A stretch of 64,000 nucleotides of DNA, from positions 2,647,950 through 2,711,949 of the forward strand of contig NZ_LZNS01000001.1 in assembly GCF_001984575.1 (NCBI RefSeq), in the 5' to 3' direction. The translations under genes and the position numbers were made by a program. This DNA is from Streptomyces sp. MP131-18 (GTDB taxonomy: Bacteria > Actinomycetota > Actinomycetes > Streptomycetales > Streptomycetaceae). Below are positions 42,132-50,831 of this stretch, piece by piece. The number at the start of each line of letters is the position of its first letter. The stretch's first letter is position 1. The notes under the pieces were generated by a model that saw nothing but the letters and a program-made list of their open reading frames with translations, made no database searches and was not told the origin of the DNA.

Positions 42132-43739
42132 ATGTTTCTCCGAAGTGTGAGCAGCCTGCGAGGGCTGCTCGCCGCCCTGCTGGTCGCGATGATGGCCGGG
42201 GCGTCCCTCGTCGCCCTGCCCGCGCCGCGCGCGCACGCGGCCGAGATCGACACCGGCACGTGGTACGTCCTGGTCAACCGGCACAGCGGCAAGGCGCTCG
42301 ACGTGTACAACCTCGCCACCGAGGACGGCGCCGGCATCGTGCAGTGGCCGCGGAACGACGGCGCCTGGCAGCAGTGGCAGTTCGTCGACTCCGGCTCGGG
42401 CCAGTACCGGCTGAGATCACGCCACAGCGGCAAGGTGCTCGACATCTCCGAATGGTCGACCGCGGACGGCGCGAACGTCCAGCAGTGGACCGACGGCAAC
42501 ACCGCGAACCAGCAGTTCTCCGTCACCGACGCGGGCGACGGCTACATCCAGCTCATCAACCGGAACAGCGGCAAGGCGCTTGAGGTGTGGGAGTGGTCCA
42601 CCGAGGACGGCGCGCGGGTATCGCAGTTCACCGACCTGGACGGCGCCAACCAGCAGTGGGCGCTGGTCCCGGTCGGCGGCAGCAGCGCCGACTGCGGCTC
42701 CGGGACCTACCACGCGGAGGCGACGCTCAGCGGCAGCACCTGGACGGCCCGCAGGAACGGCGGCACCGTCTACACCGGCAGCAGTATGCGGGACGCCATG
42801 CAGGCGGCGATCAACAGCCTGACGCCGAACCGTTCGTCCAAGGAACGCGTGGTCGTGCGGGGTTCCGGCTCGATCAGCGCCGGGACCCGGGTGTCGCTGC
42901 CCAGCCACACGGCGATCGATGTGTGCGGCACCATCAACGTCACCGGCTCCGGCTCGGGTGACCAGGCGCCGATCTACTCCCGCGGCACCACCAACGTCGA
43001 GGTCGGGCACCTGAACGTGACCGGCTCCCCGCTGTACGGGATCTTCATGCGCAACGTCACCGACGTGGTGCTCGGCCAGATCGATCTCCGGGTGTCCAGC
43101 GGGCTCGGCATCCGCATCGACAACCACGGTGACCGCTCCGTGCGTTCGCGCAACATCCGCATCGACAACGTTTACGTTTCCGGCACCTCCAACCACGGCG
43201 TGGAGACCTACGGCGTGGACGGTCTGACCGTCGGCACCGTCACGGCGCGCAACGTCGGCTACTCGGGACTGCTGCTCAACGACACGATCAACGCCAATAT
43301 CACGCGGGTCGACGCGGACAACACCGGCACCGGCACCGGGTACGCGGCCTTCCGCATGGCCAACAGGAACGGCCGCGTCGGCGACAGCTACCCGACCAAC
43401 ATCCGCGTCGGCGAGGTCATCGCCCGCGGCGGCGGGCGCGGAGTGTTCTGCGTCTCCGAGAGCGGCGGAGCCGTCATCGACCGGGTCACGCTGACGAACA
43501 CCGGCAACAACAGCATCCTGATCGAGAACTGCTACAACGTGACCATCGCGGGCCAGAGCGGCACGGTCAGCGGCGGCGGTGAGGTGCGGCTGGCGGCCCG
43601 TTCCGAGTTCCCCGGCAACCGTGACATCACCCTCCAGAACATGACGCTGAACAACACGTCGCTCAGGGAGAGTCCCTGCGGCACGAACATCACGTACCGC
43701 AACCTGACCCTCAACAACACCAGCCGTTCGACCTGCTGA
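42132..43739 (+). CDS. Secreted ricin-B-lectin plus right-handed beta-helix protein
   Basis: A 535-residue secreted protein with a signal peptide (~1-36, ending HAAEI). Residues ~38-180 form a ricin-B (CBM13-like) trefoil with three repeats (VNRHSGKALDVYN, RSRHSGKVLDISEWSTADGANVQQW, INRNSGKALEVWEWSTEDGARVSQF), likely binding polysaccharide. From ~190 to the end the sequence consists of beta-helix coils (LPSHTAIDVCGTINVTGSGSG, DGLTVGTVTARNVGYSGLLLNDT, and an Asn-rich end), as in pectate lyases, polygalacturonases and related enzymes. I see no definite catalytic pair, so whether it is a lyase, hydrolase or binding protein is open. The CebR-type box upstream suggests induction by cello-oligosaccharides. 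Confidence 0.87.
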   Translation: MFLRSVSSLRGLLAALLVAMMAGASLVALPAPRAHAAEIDTGTWYVLVNRHSGKALDVYNLATEDGAGIVQWPRNDGAWQQWQFVDSGSGQYRLRSRHSGKVLDISEWSTADGANVQQWTDGNTANQQFSVTDAGDGYIQLINRNSGKALEVWEWSTEDGARVSQFTDLDGANQQWALVPVGGSSADCGSGTYHAEATLSGSTWTARRNGGTVYTGSSMRDAMQAAINSLTPNRSSKERVVVRGSGSISAGTRVSLPSHTAIDVCGTINVTGSGSGDQAPIYSRGTTNVEVGHLNVTGSPLYGIFMRNVTDVVLGQIDLRVSSGLGIRIDNHGDRSVRSRNIRIDNVYVSGTSNHGVETYGVDGLTVGTVTARNVGYSGLLLNDTINANITRVDADNTGTGTGYAAFRMANRNGRVGDSYPTNIRVGEVIARGGGRGVFCVSESGGAVIDRVTLTNTGNNSILIENCYNVTIAGQSGTVSGGGEVRLAARSEFPGNRDITLQNMTLNNTSLRESPCGTNITYRNLTLNNTSRSTC

Positions 43740-43753
43740 GGCAGGACGGCGAG

Positions 43754-43785
43754 GGCGGCCCCGCCCCGCGCGGGGCGGGGCCGCC
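43754..43785 (+). terminator. 32-bp perfect palindrome, terminator of the beta-helix gene
   Basis: Perfect self-complementary sequence with 16-bp arms (GGCGGCCCCGCCCCGC and its complement, no spacer), 14 bp after the TGA. Separates the beta-helix gene from the cellulase gene. Confidence 0.8.
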
Positions 43786-44055
43786 GTACGACGGCGGCGC
43801 GCGCGTTCGGACCATGACCGTCGAATTCCATTCGACGGCCGTGAACAGCGAATACCGCGCCGCCCGGCCATCAGGAAACGCCATCGAATAAGCGGCCCCT
43901 GATAAGGGGCCAATCGAATTCTGTCGCCGCTCTTGATTCGGTGACGAGACGCTGCCACCATCACGGCGGGGCAGTGCCGGGACGCGCCGCCCCGCCCGGC
44001 CGGCGAATGCGTCCGGCTATTCCCCCACCCCTTTCACGTAATGACGAGGTGCGTC
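43786..44055 (+). promoter_or_regulatory. Regulatory region of the GH5 cellulase gene
   Basis: No gene is seen. A 9-bp inverted repeat CCGTCGAAT-tcc-ATTCGACGG lies at 43818-43838; ATCGAAT recurs at 43883 and 43913, on either side of a GGCCCCT-GATA-AGGGGCC stem-loop (43894-43911). Unlike the neighbouring beta-helix gene there is no CebR-type box. A TTGATT at about 43934 is a possible -35. Confidence 0.5.
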
Positions 44056-45792
44056 ATGGCCGGCCGTCGCGGCAGTCCTGGAACGATTCGCCGGTTCACC
44101 GGCCTGATCGCGGGCGGCCTCGCCGCGCTGCTCGCGGTCCTCGGCCTCGCCACCGCGGGCACGGCCGGGGCGACCGCCCCCACGGCCCCGGCCGCCCCGC
44201 GGGACGCGGTGGACGCGGTCGCGGCGATGCAGCCCGGCTGGAACCTCGGCAACTCGCTGGACGCCACCGGCGAGGACGAGACCTCGTGGGGCAACCCGCG
44301 CATCACCGAGGAGCTGCTGGACAACGTCAGGGCGCAGGGGTTCAACAGCATCCGCATCCCCGTGACCTGGGGGCAGCACCAGGGCCCCGCACCTGACCAC
44401 GCCATCGACGCGGCGTACCTGGAGCGCGTGCAGGAAGTGGTCGGCTGGGCCCTGGAGGACGGCTTCTACGTCATGCTCAACGTCCACCACGACTCCTGGG
44501 AGTGGATCGCAGACATGCCGGCCGACCGCGCCGGCGTGCTCGCCCGCTACGACGCCCTCTGGACGCAGCTCGCCGCCGCGTTCCGCGACGCCTCGCCCAA
44601 GCTGATGTTCGAGAGCGTGAACGAGCCCCAGTTCACCGGCAGTTCGGGCGACGCCGAGAACGCGGAGCTGCTCCACGAGCTGAACACCTCGTTCCACGGG
44701 ATCGTGCGCGACTCCGGCGGCGGCAACGCCGCCCGCCTGCTCGTCCTGCCGACCCTGCACACCTCGGCCGACCAGGCGCGGCTCGACGAGCTGGTCACCA
44801 CGTTCGACGCCCTCGACGACCCGAACCTCATCGCGACGGTGCACTACTACGGCTACTGGCCGTTCAGCGTGAACGTGGCGGGCGGTACCCACTTCGACGA
44901 GACCGCGCGGGCGGACCTCACCGAGGCGTTCGACCGCGTCCACACCACCCTGGTCGCGCGCGGCATCCCGGTCGTCCTCGGCGAGTACGGCCTGCTCGGA
45001 TTCGACCGGCACACCGGCACCATTCAGCAGGGCGAAAAGCTGAAGTTCTTCGAATTCCTCGGGCATTATGCCCGCACCAAGAACATCACCACCATGCTGT
45101 GGGACAACGGCCAGCACTTCCAGCGGACCGGATTCGAGTGGAACGACCCGGAATTGTTCGGGCAGATCGAATCCAGCTGGACGACCAGGTCGGGCACGGC
45201 GTCGTCCGACCTGGTGTTCAGCGCACGTTCCGAGGCCGTCACCGACAAGACGCTCACGCTGAACACCAACGGCACCACGTTCACCGGTCTGCGCCACGGG
45301 GACACCGAGCTGACGCCGGGGACGGACTACGTGGTGGAGGGCGACCGGCTCACGCTCACCGCGGACCTGCTCACCCGGCTCTCCGGCTCGCGCGAGTACG
45401 GCACGAACGCGGTGCTGTCCGCGCACTTCTCGCAGGGCGTGCCGTGGCGGATCAACCTGGTCACCTACGACCCGCCGGCCCTGGACGCCGCCACCGGCAC
45501 GACGAGTTCCTTCGCGATCCCCACCGACTTCCGCGGCGACCAGCTGGCCACCATGGAGGCGACGTACGACGACGGGACCAACGCGGGCCCGCACGACTGG
45601 ACGTCCTTCAAGGAATTCGACCAGGCGTTCGCCCCGGACTACGCGGCGGGCGCCACCACCCTGACGCCCGAGTTCTTCGCCGAGGTCGACGACGGGTCCC
45701 GCGTGACGCTGACGTTCCATTACTGGAGCGGAACGACCGCGACTTACCACGTCACCCGCACCGGCACCACGGTGACCGGCACCCCGGCCTGA
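44056..45792 (+). CDS. Secreted GH5 endoglucanase with X2 module
   Basis: A 578-residue secreted cellulase. I use the ATG at 44056 with GAGGTG before it; an ATG 5 codons upstream lacks a ribosome site. Signal peptide ~1-40. The GH5 domain (~50-370) shows PGWNLGNSLDATGEDETSWGNP, VTWGQHQGP, VHHDSW, the acid/base Glu in MFESVNEPQ, HYYGYWPFS and the nucleophile Glu in VVLGEYGLLG. The C-terminal part from ~385 has two immunoglobulin-like stretches (SDLVFSARSEAVTDKTLTLNTNGTTFTGLRHG is a CBM_X2 module), the second resembling a CBM46 cellulose-binding module (SSFAIPTDFRGDQLATMEATYDDG). It should cut beta-1,4-glucan internally. Confidence 0.94.
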   Translation: MAGRRGSPGTIRRFTGLIAGGLAALLAVLGLATAGTAGATAPTAPAAPRDAVDAVAAMQPGWNLGNSLDATGEDETSWGNPRITEELLDNVRAQGFNSIRIPVTWGQHQGPAPDHAIDAAYLERVQEVVGWALEDGFYVMLNVHHDSWEWIADMPADRAGVLARYDALWTQLAAAFRDASPKLMFESVNEPQFTGSSGDAENAELLHELNTSFHGIVRDSGGGNAARLLVLPTLHTSADQARLDELVTTFDALDDPNLIATVHYYGYWPFSVNVAGGTHFDETARADLTEAFDRVHTTLVARGIPVVLGEYGLLGFDRHTGTIQQGEKLKFFEFLGHYARTKNITTMLWDNGQHFQRTGFEWNDPELFGQIESSWTTRSGTASSDLVFSARSEAVTDKTLTLNTNGTTFTGLRHGDTELTPGTDYVVEGDRLTLTADLLTRLSGSREYGTNAVLSAHFSQGVPWRINLVTYDPPALDAATGTTSSFAIPTDFRGDQLATMEATYDDGTNAGPHDWTSFKEFDQAFAPDYAAGATTLTPEFFAEVDDGSRVTLTFHYWSGTTATYHVTRTGTTVTGTPA

Positions 45793-45823
45793 CGACCCGC
45801 CCGCCGCGGAACCCCGGGCGCGG

Positions 45824-46672
45824 TCAGTCGTGCGGGACGACGGCGACCGGGGCGGGCGAGTGGTGCAGCAGGGCGTTCGCGACGCCGCCCAGGCGCGGGC
45901 CGCGGGTGCTGCGGCGCCCGACCACGATCAGCTCGGCCCCGGCGGCCGGGCCCAGGAGAGCCTCGGCCGCGTTCCCCGGCTCCAGGGTCTCGCGCACGGT
46001 GACGTCCGGGTGGCGGGTGCACCACGGGGCGAGCGCCGCGGCGAGGTCGCGCACCAGGGCGTCGTCCGGGCCGGCGTGGTCGCGCGGCACGGCCCGGTGG
46101 CGGGACACCAGCGGTGTCGGGGCGGGCCAGGCGTGCACGACGTGCAGGGGGAGCCGCCGGCGCGCGGCGACGCCGAACGCGAAGTCGACGAGTGCGCCCG
46201 CGGGTTCCCCGGTGCGCTTCAGTCCGAGCACGATCTCGGTGGCCTCCGCGGGCGGGGCGGCGCGGACGGCGACGACGGGGCAGGGCGCGTGGGCCACCAC
46301 GTGCGAGCTGATCGAGCCGAGCAGGAAGCCGCCGATGACGCCGAGGCCGCGGGAGCCGACGGCCAGCAGACCGGCCCCGGCCGCCGCGTCGACCAGCGCG
46401 GTGACCGGCCGTTCGGCGACGGCGCGGGCCTCGATGCGCAGCCCCGGGTGGCGGGTGGCGAGATCCTCGCGGGTGCGGCCGACCAGATCCTCCGCGGCGT
46501 CCCGCCTGGACGTCTCGGGGAGGACGCCGACGGGGTACGCGGCGGCCGGGACGGCCCAGGCGTTGAGCAGGCTCAGGGGCGACTGACGGCGTTCCGCCTC
46601 GTCGGCGGCCCACGCGGCGGCGGCCAGGCTCTCCGGTGATCCGTCGATCCCCACTACAACCGGGCTTGGCAT
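45824..46672 (-). CDS. Universal stress protein with two UspA domains
   Basis: A 282-residue protein with two Usp domains (residues ~1-140 and ~145-282). The first opens VVVGIDGSPESLAAAAWAADEA and has the ATP-binding G-x2-G-x9-G(S/T) motif in GSRGLGVIGGFLLGSIS; the second opens IVLGLKRTGEPAGALVDFA and has GRRSTRGPRLGGVANALLHHSP. The start at 46672 has GGAGAGAGG. Such tandem proteins bind ATP and act under dormancy or hypoxia. It converges on the cellulase gene with only 31 bp between. Confidence 0.93.
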   Translation of the reverse strand: MPSPVVVGIDGSPESLAAAAWAADEAERRQSPLSLLNAWAVPAAAYPVGVLPETSRRDAAEDLVGRTREDLATRHPGLRIEARAVAERPVTALVDAAAGAGLLAVGSRGLGVIGGFLLGSISSHVVAHAPCPVVAVRAAPPAEATEIVLGLKRTGEPAGALVDFAFGVAARRRLPLHVVHAWPAPTPLVSRHRAVPRDHAGPDDALVRDLAAALAPWCTRHPDVTVRETLEPGNAAEALLGPAAGAELIVVGRRSTRGPRLGGVANALLHHSPAPVAVVPHD

Positions 46673-46837
46673 GGCGTCCTCTCTCCGGGCTCCCCCGGCG
46701 GCTCGCGGGCGGGCCGGCCGCACGCGGGCTGCTCAGAGGTCCCTGGGCGGCCGGTCGGTGCGGCGAGCGTAACGACCGCGGGCCCGATCGCGGCGGAGGC
46801 ACGGCGGTCCCGCGGGGCGGCGGCGGGCGGCCGCCGC

Positions 46838-46861
46838 CGACTGTCAGTGCCGACTGGCAGT
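46838..46861. promoter_or_regulatory. Two tandem ACTGnCAGT palindromes before the SnoaL-like gene
   Basis: CGACTGTCAGT (46838-46848) and CGACTGGCAGT (46851-46861) repeat with a 13-bp period; in each, ACTG-N-CAGT is a perfect palindrome. The second ends 8 bp before the ATG at 46870, so a bound protein would block transcription or translation start. An operator is likely; the regulator is not known. Confidence 0.55.
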
Positions 46862-46869
46862 CTTGCGCC

Positions 46870-47247
46870 ATGGAGTCCTACGAGATCGTGCAGGAATTGT
46901 GGGCGCGCATGCAGGCGCGGGACTGGGCCGGAGTCGGGGAGCTGCTGGCCGAGGACGTGGTGGTCGAGTGGCCGGTCAGCGGCGAGCGGATCGTGGGCCG
47001 CGACAATGTCGTGGCGGTCAACGCGGAGTATCCGGAAGGGTGGTCGATCCGGGTCCTGCGCATCGTCGCGGACGGTGCGGAGGTCGTCTCCGAGGTGGAG
47101 GTCCCGCACGAGGCGGCGGGGTTGTTCCGAGCGGCGTCGTTCTGGACGGTCGCGGACGGGAAGGTGGTCAGGGGCCGGGAGTACTGGACCAGTCCCGGTG
47201 CCGACCCCGCGCCGGAGTGGCGCGCCGCCTACGTGCAGCGGATATGA
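46870..47247 (+). CDS. SnoaL-like / NTF2-fold protein
   Basis: A 125-residue protein of the NTF2-like superfamily: IVQELWARMQARDWAGVGELLAEDVVVEWPVSGERIVGRDNVVAVNAEYPEGW is the typical N-terminal helix-strand pattern, ending in WTVADGKVVRGREYWTSPGADPAPEWRAAY. Members act as small-molecule isomerases, cyclases or binding proteins. No ribosome site is evident and the start lies close behind two operator-like palindromes, so a leaderless or very short-leader message is possible. It precedes an imine-reductase-like gene on the same strand. Confidence 0.87.
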   Translation: MESYEIVQELWARMQARDWAGVGELLAEDVVVEWPVSGERIVGRDNVVAVNAEYPEGWSIRVLRIVADGAEVVSEVEVPHEAAGLFRAASFWTVADGKVVRGREYWTSPGADPAPEWRAAYVQRI

Positions 47248-47375
47248 CCGGGGGCCCGGCCGCAGGGGGACCGTGAGCGAATCCGAAGCGGACCGGAAGC
47301 GGCGGGCCGCACGCTGGGGGCACCTACGCGGGGCCCGTCGGCGGGCCCCTGACCCGGCAGATCGGATGCACCACC

Positions 47376-48269
47376 ATGACCGACATCGCTTCCCACCCGC
47401 AGCCGGTGACGGTGCTCGGCACCGGCCAGATGGGCGCGGCCCTGGCCGAGGCCCTGCTGAAGGCGGGCCACCCCGTCACCGTCTGGAACCGCACGTCCGC
47501 CAAGGCCGAGGCCCTGACCGCCCTCGGTGCCGTCCACGCCGGGGACGTCGCCGAGGCGGCGGCGGCCTCCCGGCTGCTGATTCTGTGCGTGCGGGACGCC
47601 CCGGCCGCGCGGACCGTGCTCGACGCGATCGACCCCGCGTCCGGCCGGGTGGTCGTCAATCTGACGACCAGCAGCCCGGAGGAGGCGCGGGACGCCGCGG
47701 CGCGGGCGGCGGCGCGGGGCCTGGACTACCTCGACGGTGCCATCCAGGCCGGCGCGCACATCATCGGCCGGCCCGAGGCGCTGCTGATGTACGCGGGCCG
47801 CGAGCCGCTGTTCCGCGCCCACGAGGAGACCCTGCGGGTCTTCGGCCCCGACACCCGTTTCCTGGGCGCCGACCACGCCCTGCCCGCCCTGTTCGACCTG
47901 GCGCTGCTCGGTCTGGTCTACGAGCTGTGGATCGGCTACCTCCACACCCTGGCCATGATCGGTGCCGAGGGCCTGCCCGTCGGGTCGTTCGCCTCGGCCG
48001 CGGGAAAGATCGTCGACGATCTGGTGCAGCACTTCGGCGCCCTGGCCACGGAGGTGGAGACCGGCCGCTACGACCCCGAGACGTTCGGCCGGCTCGTGGA
48101 TCACGAGGTCATCTCCGGGCGCCTGGTGGAGGCGCGCGCGTCGCGGGGCGTGGACGCCGAGCGGCTGCGCCACGTCAAGCGGCTCATCGACCGGCGGATC
48201 GGGCAGGGCCTGGGCGAGCAGGGCTTCTCCAGCATCTTCGAGTCCTTCCGGCCCGCCGCGATGCCTTAG
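47376..48269 (+). CDS. NAD(P)-dependent oxidoreductase of the imine reductase/beta-hydroxyacid dehydrogenase family
   Basis: A 297-residue enzyme. The NADP-binding motif is VTVLGTGQMGAALAEALLKAGHPVTVWNRTSAKAEAL with the R/T pair that favours NADPH. The catalytic region HALPALFDLALLGLVYELWIGYLHTLAMI contains Asp at the position that is catalytic in R-selective imine reductases (the usual beta-hydroxyacid dehydrogenase lysine is absent). The C-terminal half forms the interlocked helical dimer domain. Imine reduction is thus the best guess, natural substrate unknown. The start at 47376 has no strong ribosome site. Confidence 0.85.
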   Translation: MTDIASHPQPVTVLGTGQMGAALAEALLKAGHPVTVWNRTSAKAEALTALGAVHAGDVAEAAAASRLLILCVRDAPAARTVLDAIDPASGRVVVNLTTSSPEEARDAAARAAARGLDYLDGAIQAGAHIIGRPEALLMYAGREPLFRAHEETLRVFGPDTRFLGADHALPALFDLALLGLVYELWIGYLHTLAMIGAEGLPVGSFASAAGKIVDDLVQHFGALATEVETGRYDPETFGRLVDHEVISGRLVEARASRGVDAERLRHVKRLIDRRIGQGLGEQGFSSIFESFRPAAMP

Positions 48270-48314
48270 GGTCCGGCCCGCCCGGCCCTGCTTTGCCCCG
48301 CCTGGCCCGCCCGG

Positions 48315-48331
48315 CCCCGCCGGTGGCGGGG
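48315..48331 (-). terminator. Small hairpin after the 95-residue protein gene
   Basis: CCCCGCC-GGT-GGCGGGG directly after the TGA of the minus-strand gene (stop at 48332), within a GC-rich gap between two convergent genes. Confidence 0.5.
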
Positions 48332-48619
48332 TCAGGCGGGGCGGACGCCGAGCCGCTCGGCCATGACATCCGGCCAGTCCCGGTGTTCGAGACCGGCGGC
48401 GACCAGGAGGTCGCGCCAGTCGGTCCCGGCCAGCCGCACGATGGCGTCGATCTCCATGCCTCCCAGATAGAGGAGGACGATGGCCGCCGTCATGCGATCG
48501 GGATTCTGCGTGCCGAAGACGGCCCCGTCGAGGGCCGAGATCGCGGACAGCAGGTCGGGCCGCCGCCCCTTGCCGACCGCACGGCCGACGGCTGCGGCCA
48601 TGGCGGGTGACAGGTCCAC
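48332..48619 (-). CDS. Small protein of unknown function downstream of htpG
   Basis: A 95-residue protein starting with GTG at 48619 behind AGGAG. It begins MDLSPAMAAAVGRAVGKGRRPDLLSAISALDGAVFG and continues RMTAAIVLLYLGGMEIDAIVRLAGTDWRDLLVAAGLEHRDW. It is mainly helical, with no signal peptide or clear membrane helix. I do not recognise the family. It follows htpG on the same strand after 64 bp and could be cotranscribed with it. Confidence 0.7.
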   Translation of the reverse strand: MDLSPAMAAAVGRAVGKGRRPDLLSAISALDGAVFGTQNPDRMTAAIVLLYLGGMEIDAIVRLAGTDWRDLLVAAGLEHRDWPDVMAERLGVRPA

Positions 48620-48683
48620 GGTCGTCTCCTGTGCGGGTCGGTGTTCGAAGGGGCGGCGGCAACGGGGCAGGCCCGGACGGCGG

Positions 48684-50618
48684 TTACAGGGTGCGTTCCA
48701 GGCGTTCGGCCAGGAGCTGGGTGAAGCGGGCCGGATCGTTGATCTGGCTGCCTTCCGCCAGCAGGGCCATGCCGTAGAGCAGTTCGGCCGTGCCGGGCAG
48801 AGCCGGGTCGGACGGCCGTTCGGCGTGGGCGCGGCGGAGGCCCTCGACGAGGGAGTGTCCCGCGTTCAGCTCCAGGATGCGCTTGCCCGCGGGCACGTCC
48901 TGTCCCATGGCGCGGTACAGGTTCTGGAGGGCGGGCGTCACATCGCCCGTGTCCGAGACGACGCAGGCCGGGGAGACGGTGAGGCGCGAGGAGAGCCGCA
49001 CGTCCTTCACGTCCTCGCCGAGCCGTTCCGTCATCCACTTCAGCAGCGCGGCGTACTCCTCCCGCTGCTGCTCCCGGTCGGCCTTGGCCTCCTCCGTGTC
49101 CTCCTCGGTGCCGAGCTCGGGCTCGCCCTTGGCGATGGAGCGCAGCTCCCTGCCCTGGTACTCGGGCACCGACCCGACCCACACCTCGTCGACCGGGTCG
49201 GTGAGGAGCAGCACTTCCAGGCCCTTGTCCCGGAAGACCTCCATGTGCGGCGAGCGCTCGATGGCGGAGCGGGATTCGCCGGTCATGTAGAAGATGTGCT
49301 GCTGCCCCTCCTTCATGCGCTCGATGTACTCCTGGAGGCCGGTCGGCCGCTCCGCGTCGTGCGTCGTGGCGAACGAGGAGATCCCGAGGATGGTGTCCCG
49401 GTTGTCGAAGTCGCTGAGCAGCCCCTCCTTGACGACGCGCCCGAACTCCCGCCAGAACGACGCGTAGTTCTCGGGCCGGTTCGCCTTCATCTCCCTGATG
49501 GTGGACAGCACCTTCTTGGCCAGCCTGCGGTGCATGAGCTGGATCTGGCGGTCCTGCTGGAGGATTTCGCGGGAGACGTTGAGCGAGAGGTCGGCCGCGT
49601 CGACGACGCCCTTGACGAAGCGCAGGTACTCGGGGACCAGCGCCTCGCAGTCCTCCATGATGAGGACGCGCTTCACGTAGAGCTGCACGCCCCGCTTGTT
49701 GTCCTGCGAGAAGATGTCGCGCGGCGGGTGCGAGGGGAGGAACAGCAGCGCCTGGTACTCGAACGTGCCCTCCGCCCGCATCTGGATGATCTCCAGCGGA
49801 TCGGCCCAGTCGTGGCTGATGTGCTTGTACAGCTCGTGGTACTCCTCGTCGGAGACCTCGTCCCTGGATCGCGCCCACAGGGCCTTGCGCGAGTTCAGCG
49901 TCTCGGGCTCGGGCCGGTCCCCGGCCTCGTCGTTCTCCTGCTCCGGCGGCTCCGCTGCCGCGGGCGCCCGCGTGGCCAGCCTGATGGGCCACGTGATGAA
50001 GTCGGAGTACCGCTTGACGATCTCCCTGATCTTGGCCGGGTCCGTGTAGTCGAAGACCTTGTCCTCGGTGTCCTCCGGTTTGAGCCGCAGGAGGACCGAC
50101 GTGCCCTGGGGCGCCTCGTCGACCGTTTCGAGGGTGTAGGTGCCCTCGCCGGTGGACGCCCAGCGGGTGCCGGTGGTCTCCCCCGCGCGGCGGGTCAGCA
50201 GCGTCACCTCGTCGGCGACCATGAAGCTGGAGTAGAAGCCGACGCCGAACTGCCCGATGAGCCCTTCCGCCGCGGCGGTGTTCTCGGCCTGCTTCATCTG
50301 CTGGAGGAACTCGGCGGTGCCGGACTTCGCGATGGTGCCGATCAGCTGCACCACCTCGTCGTGCGACATCCCGACACCGTTGTCACGGATGGTCAGCGTC
50401 CTGGCGTCCGTATCGGCCTCGATGGCGATGTGCAGGTCGGACACGTCGGCGTTCAGCGTGTCGTCGCGGAGTGCCTCGATGCGGAGCTTGTCCAGCGCGT
50501 CGGACGCGTTGGAGATCAGCTCGCGCAGGAACACGTCTTTGTTCGAGTAGATCGAGTGGATCATCATGTGGAGGAGCTGTCGCGCCTCTACCTGGAACTC
50601 GAACGTCTCGGTCGGCAT
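48684..50618 (-). CDS. htpG: HSP90-family chaperone HtpG
   Basis: A 644-residue ATP-driven chaperone. The N-terminal ATPase domain has the GHKL motifs FLRELISNASDALDKLR, IRDNGVGMSHDEV and GLIGQFGVGFYSSFMV. The middle domain includes GVQLYVKRVLIMEDCEALVPEYLRFVKGVVDAADLSLNVSREILQQD, and the C-terminal dimerisation domain begins near SRLTVSPACVVSDTGDVTPALQNLYRAMGQ. An acidic linker stretch (EPPEQENDEAGDRPEPET, residues ~225-245) sits between the first two domains. The ATG at 50618 has GAGGGAA upstream. The length is as expected. Confidence 0.97.
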   Translation of the reverse strand: MPTETFEFQVEARQLLHMMIHSIYSNKDVFLRELISNASDALDKLRIEALRDDTLNADVSDLHIAIEADTDARTLTIRDNGVGMSHDEVVQLIGTIAKSGTAEFLQQMKQAENTAAAEGLIGQFGVGFYSSFMVADEVTLLTRRAGETTGTRWASTGEGTYTLETVDEAPQGTSVLLRLKPEDTEDKVFDYTDPAKIREIVKRYSDFITWPIRLATRAPAAAEPPEQENDEAGDRPEPETLNSRKALWARSRDEVSDEEYHELYKHISHDWADPLEIIQMRAEGTFEYQALLFLPSHPPRDIFSQDNKRGVQLYVKRVLIMEDCEALVPEYLRFVKGVVDAADLSLNVSREILQQDRQIQLMHRRLAKKVLSTIREMKANRPENYASFWREFGRVVKEGLLSDFDNRDTILGISSFATTHDAERPTGLQEYIERMKEGQQHIFYMTGESRSAIERSPHMEVFRDKGLEVLLLTDPVDEVWVGSVPEYQGRELRSIAKGEPELGTEEDTEEAKADREQQREEYAALLKWMTERLGEDVKDVRLSSRLTVSPACVVSDTGDVTPALQNLYRAMGQDVPAGKRILELNAGHSLVEGLRRAHAERPSDPALPGTAELLYGMALLAEGSQINDPARFTQLLAERLERTL

Positions 50619-50831
50619 GGTCGTGAATTCCCTCACCCGTGTGGCTTGTTGGCGGGGGCCGAGCGCTCCATGCGCGTCGCGGGCCCCCGGGCTGCCTGCC
50701 CCCGTGATGGTATGCCGAGTGGCGCGGCGGCGGGGCACACGGACCCGGCCGGGCCCGTGACCTGGGGTGTTCAACCGGGGGTGGCGAAGGGTTATTGGCG
50801 TGTTCTTGTCATGGTGGTGAAGTGGCGGGGC

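Noticed and set aside
47183..47197. ACTGGACCAGT as a DasR site
   Set aside because: It is shorter than the 16-bp dre consensus and lies inside the SnoaL-like coding region.
50660..50674. Third CebR-type box near htpG
   Set aside because: The AGCGCTCC sequence there matches only 9 of 14 positions of TGGGAGCGCTCCCA and lacks the outer symmetry.
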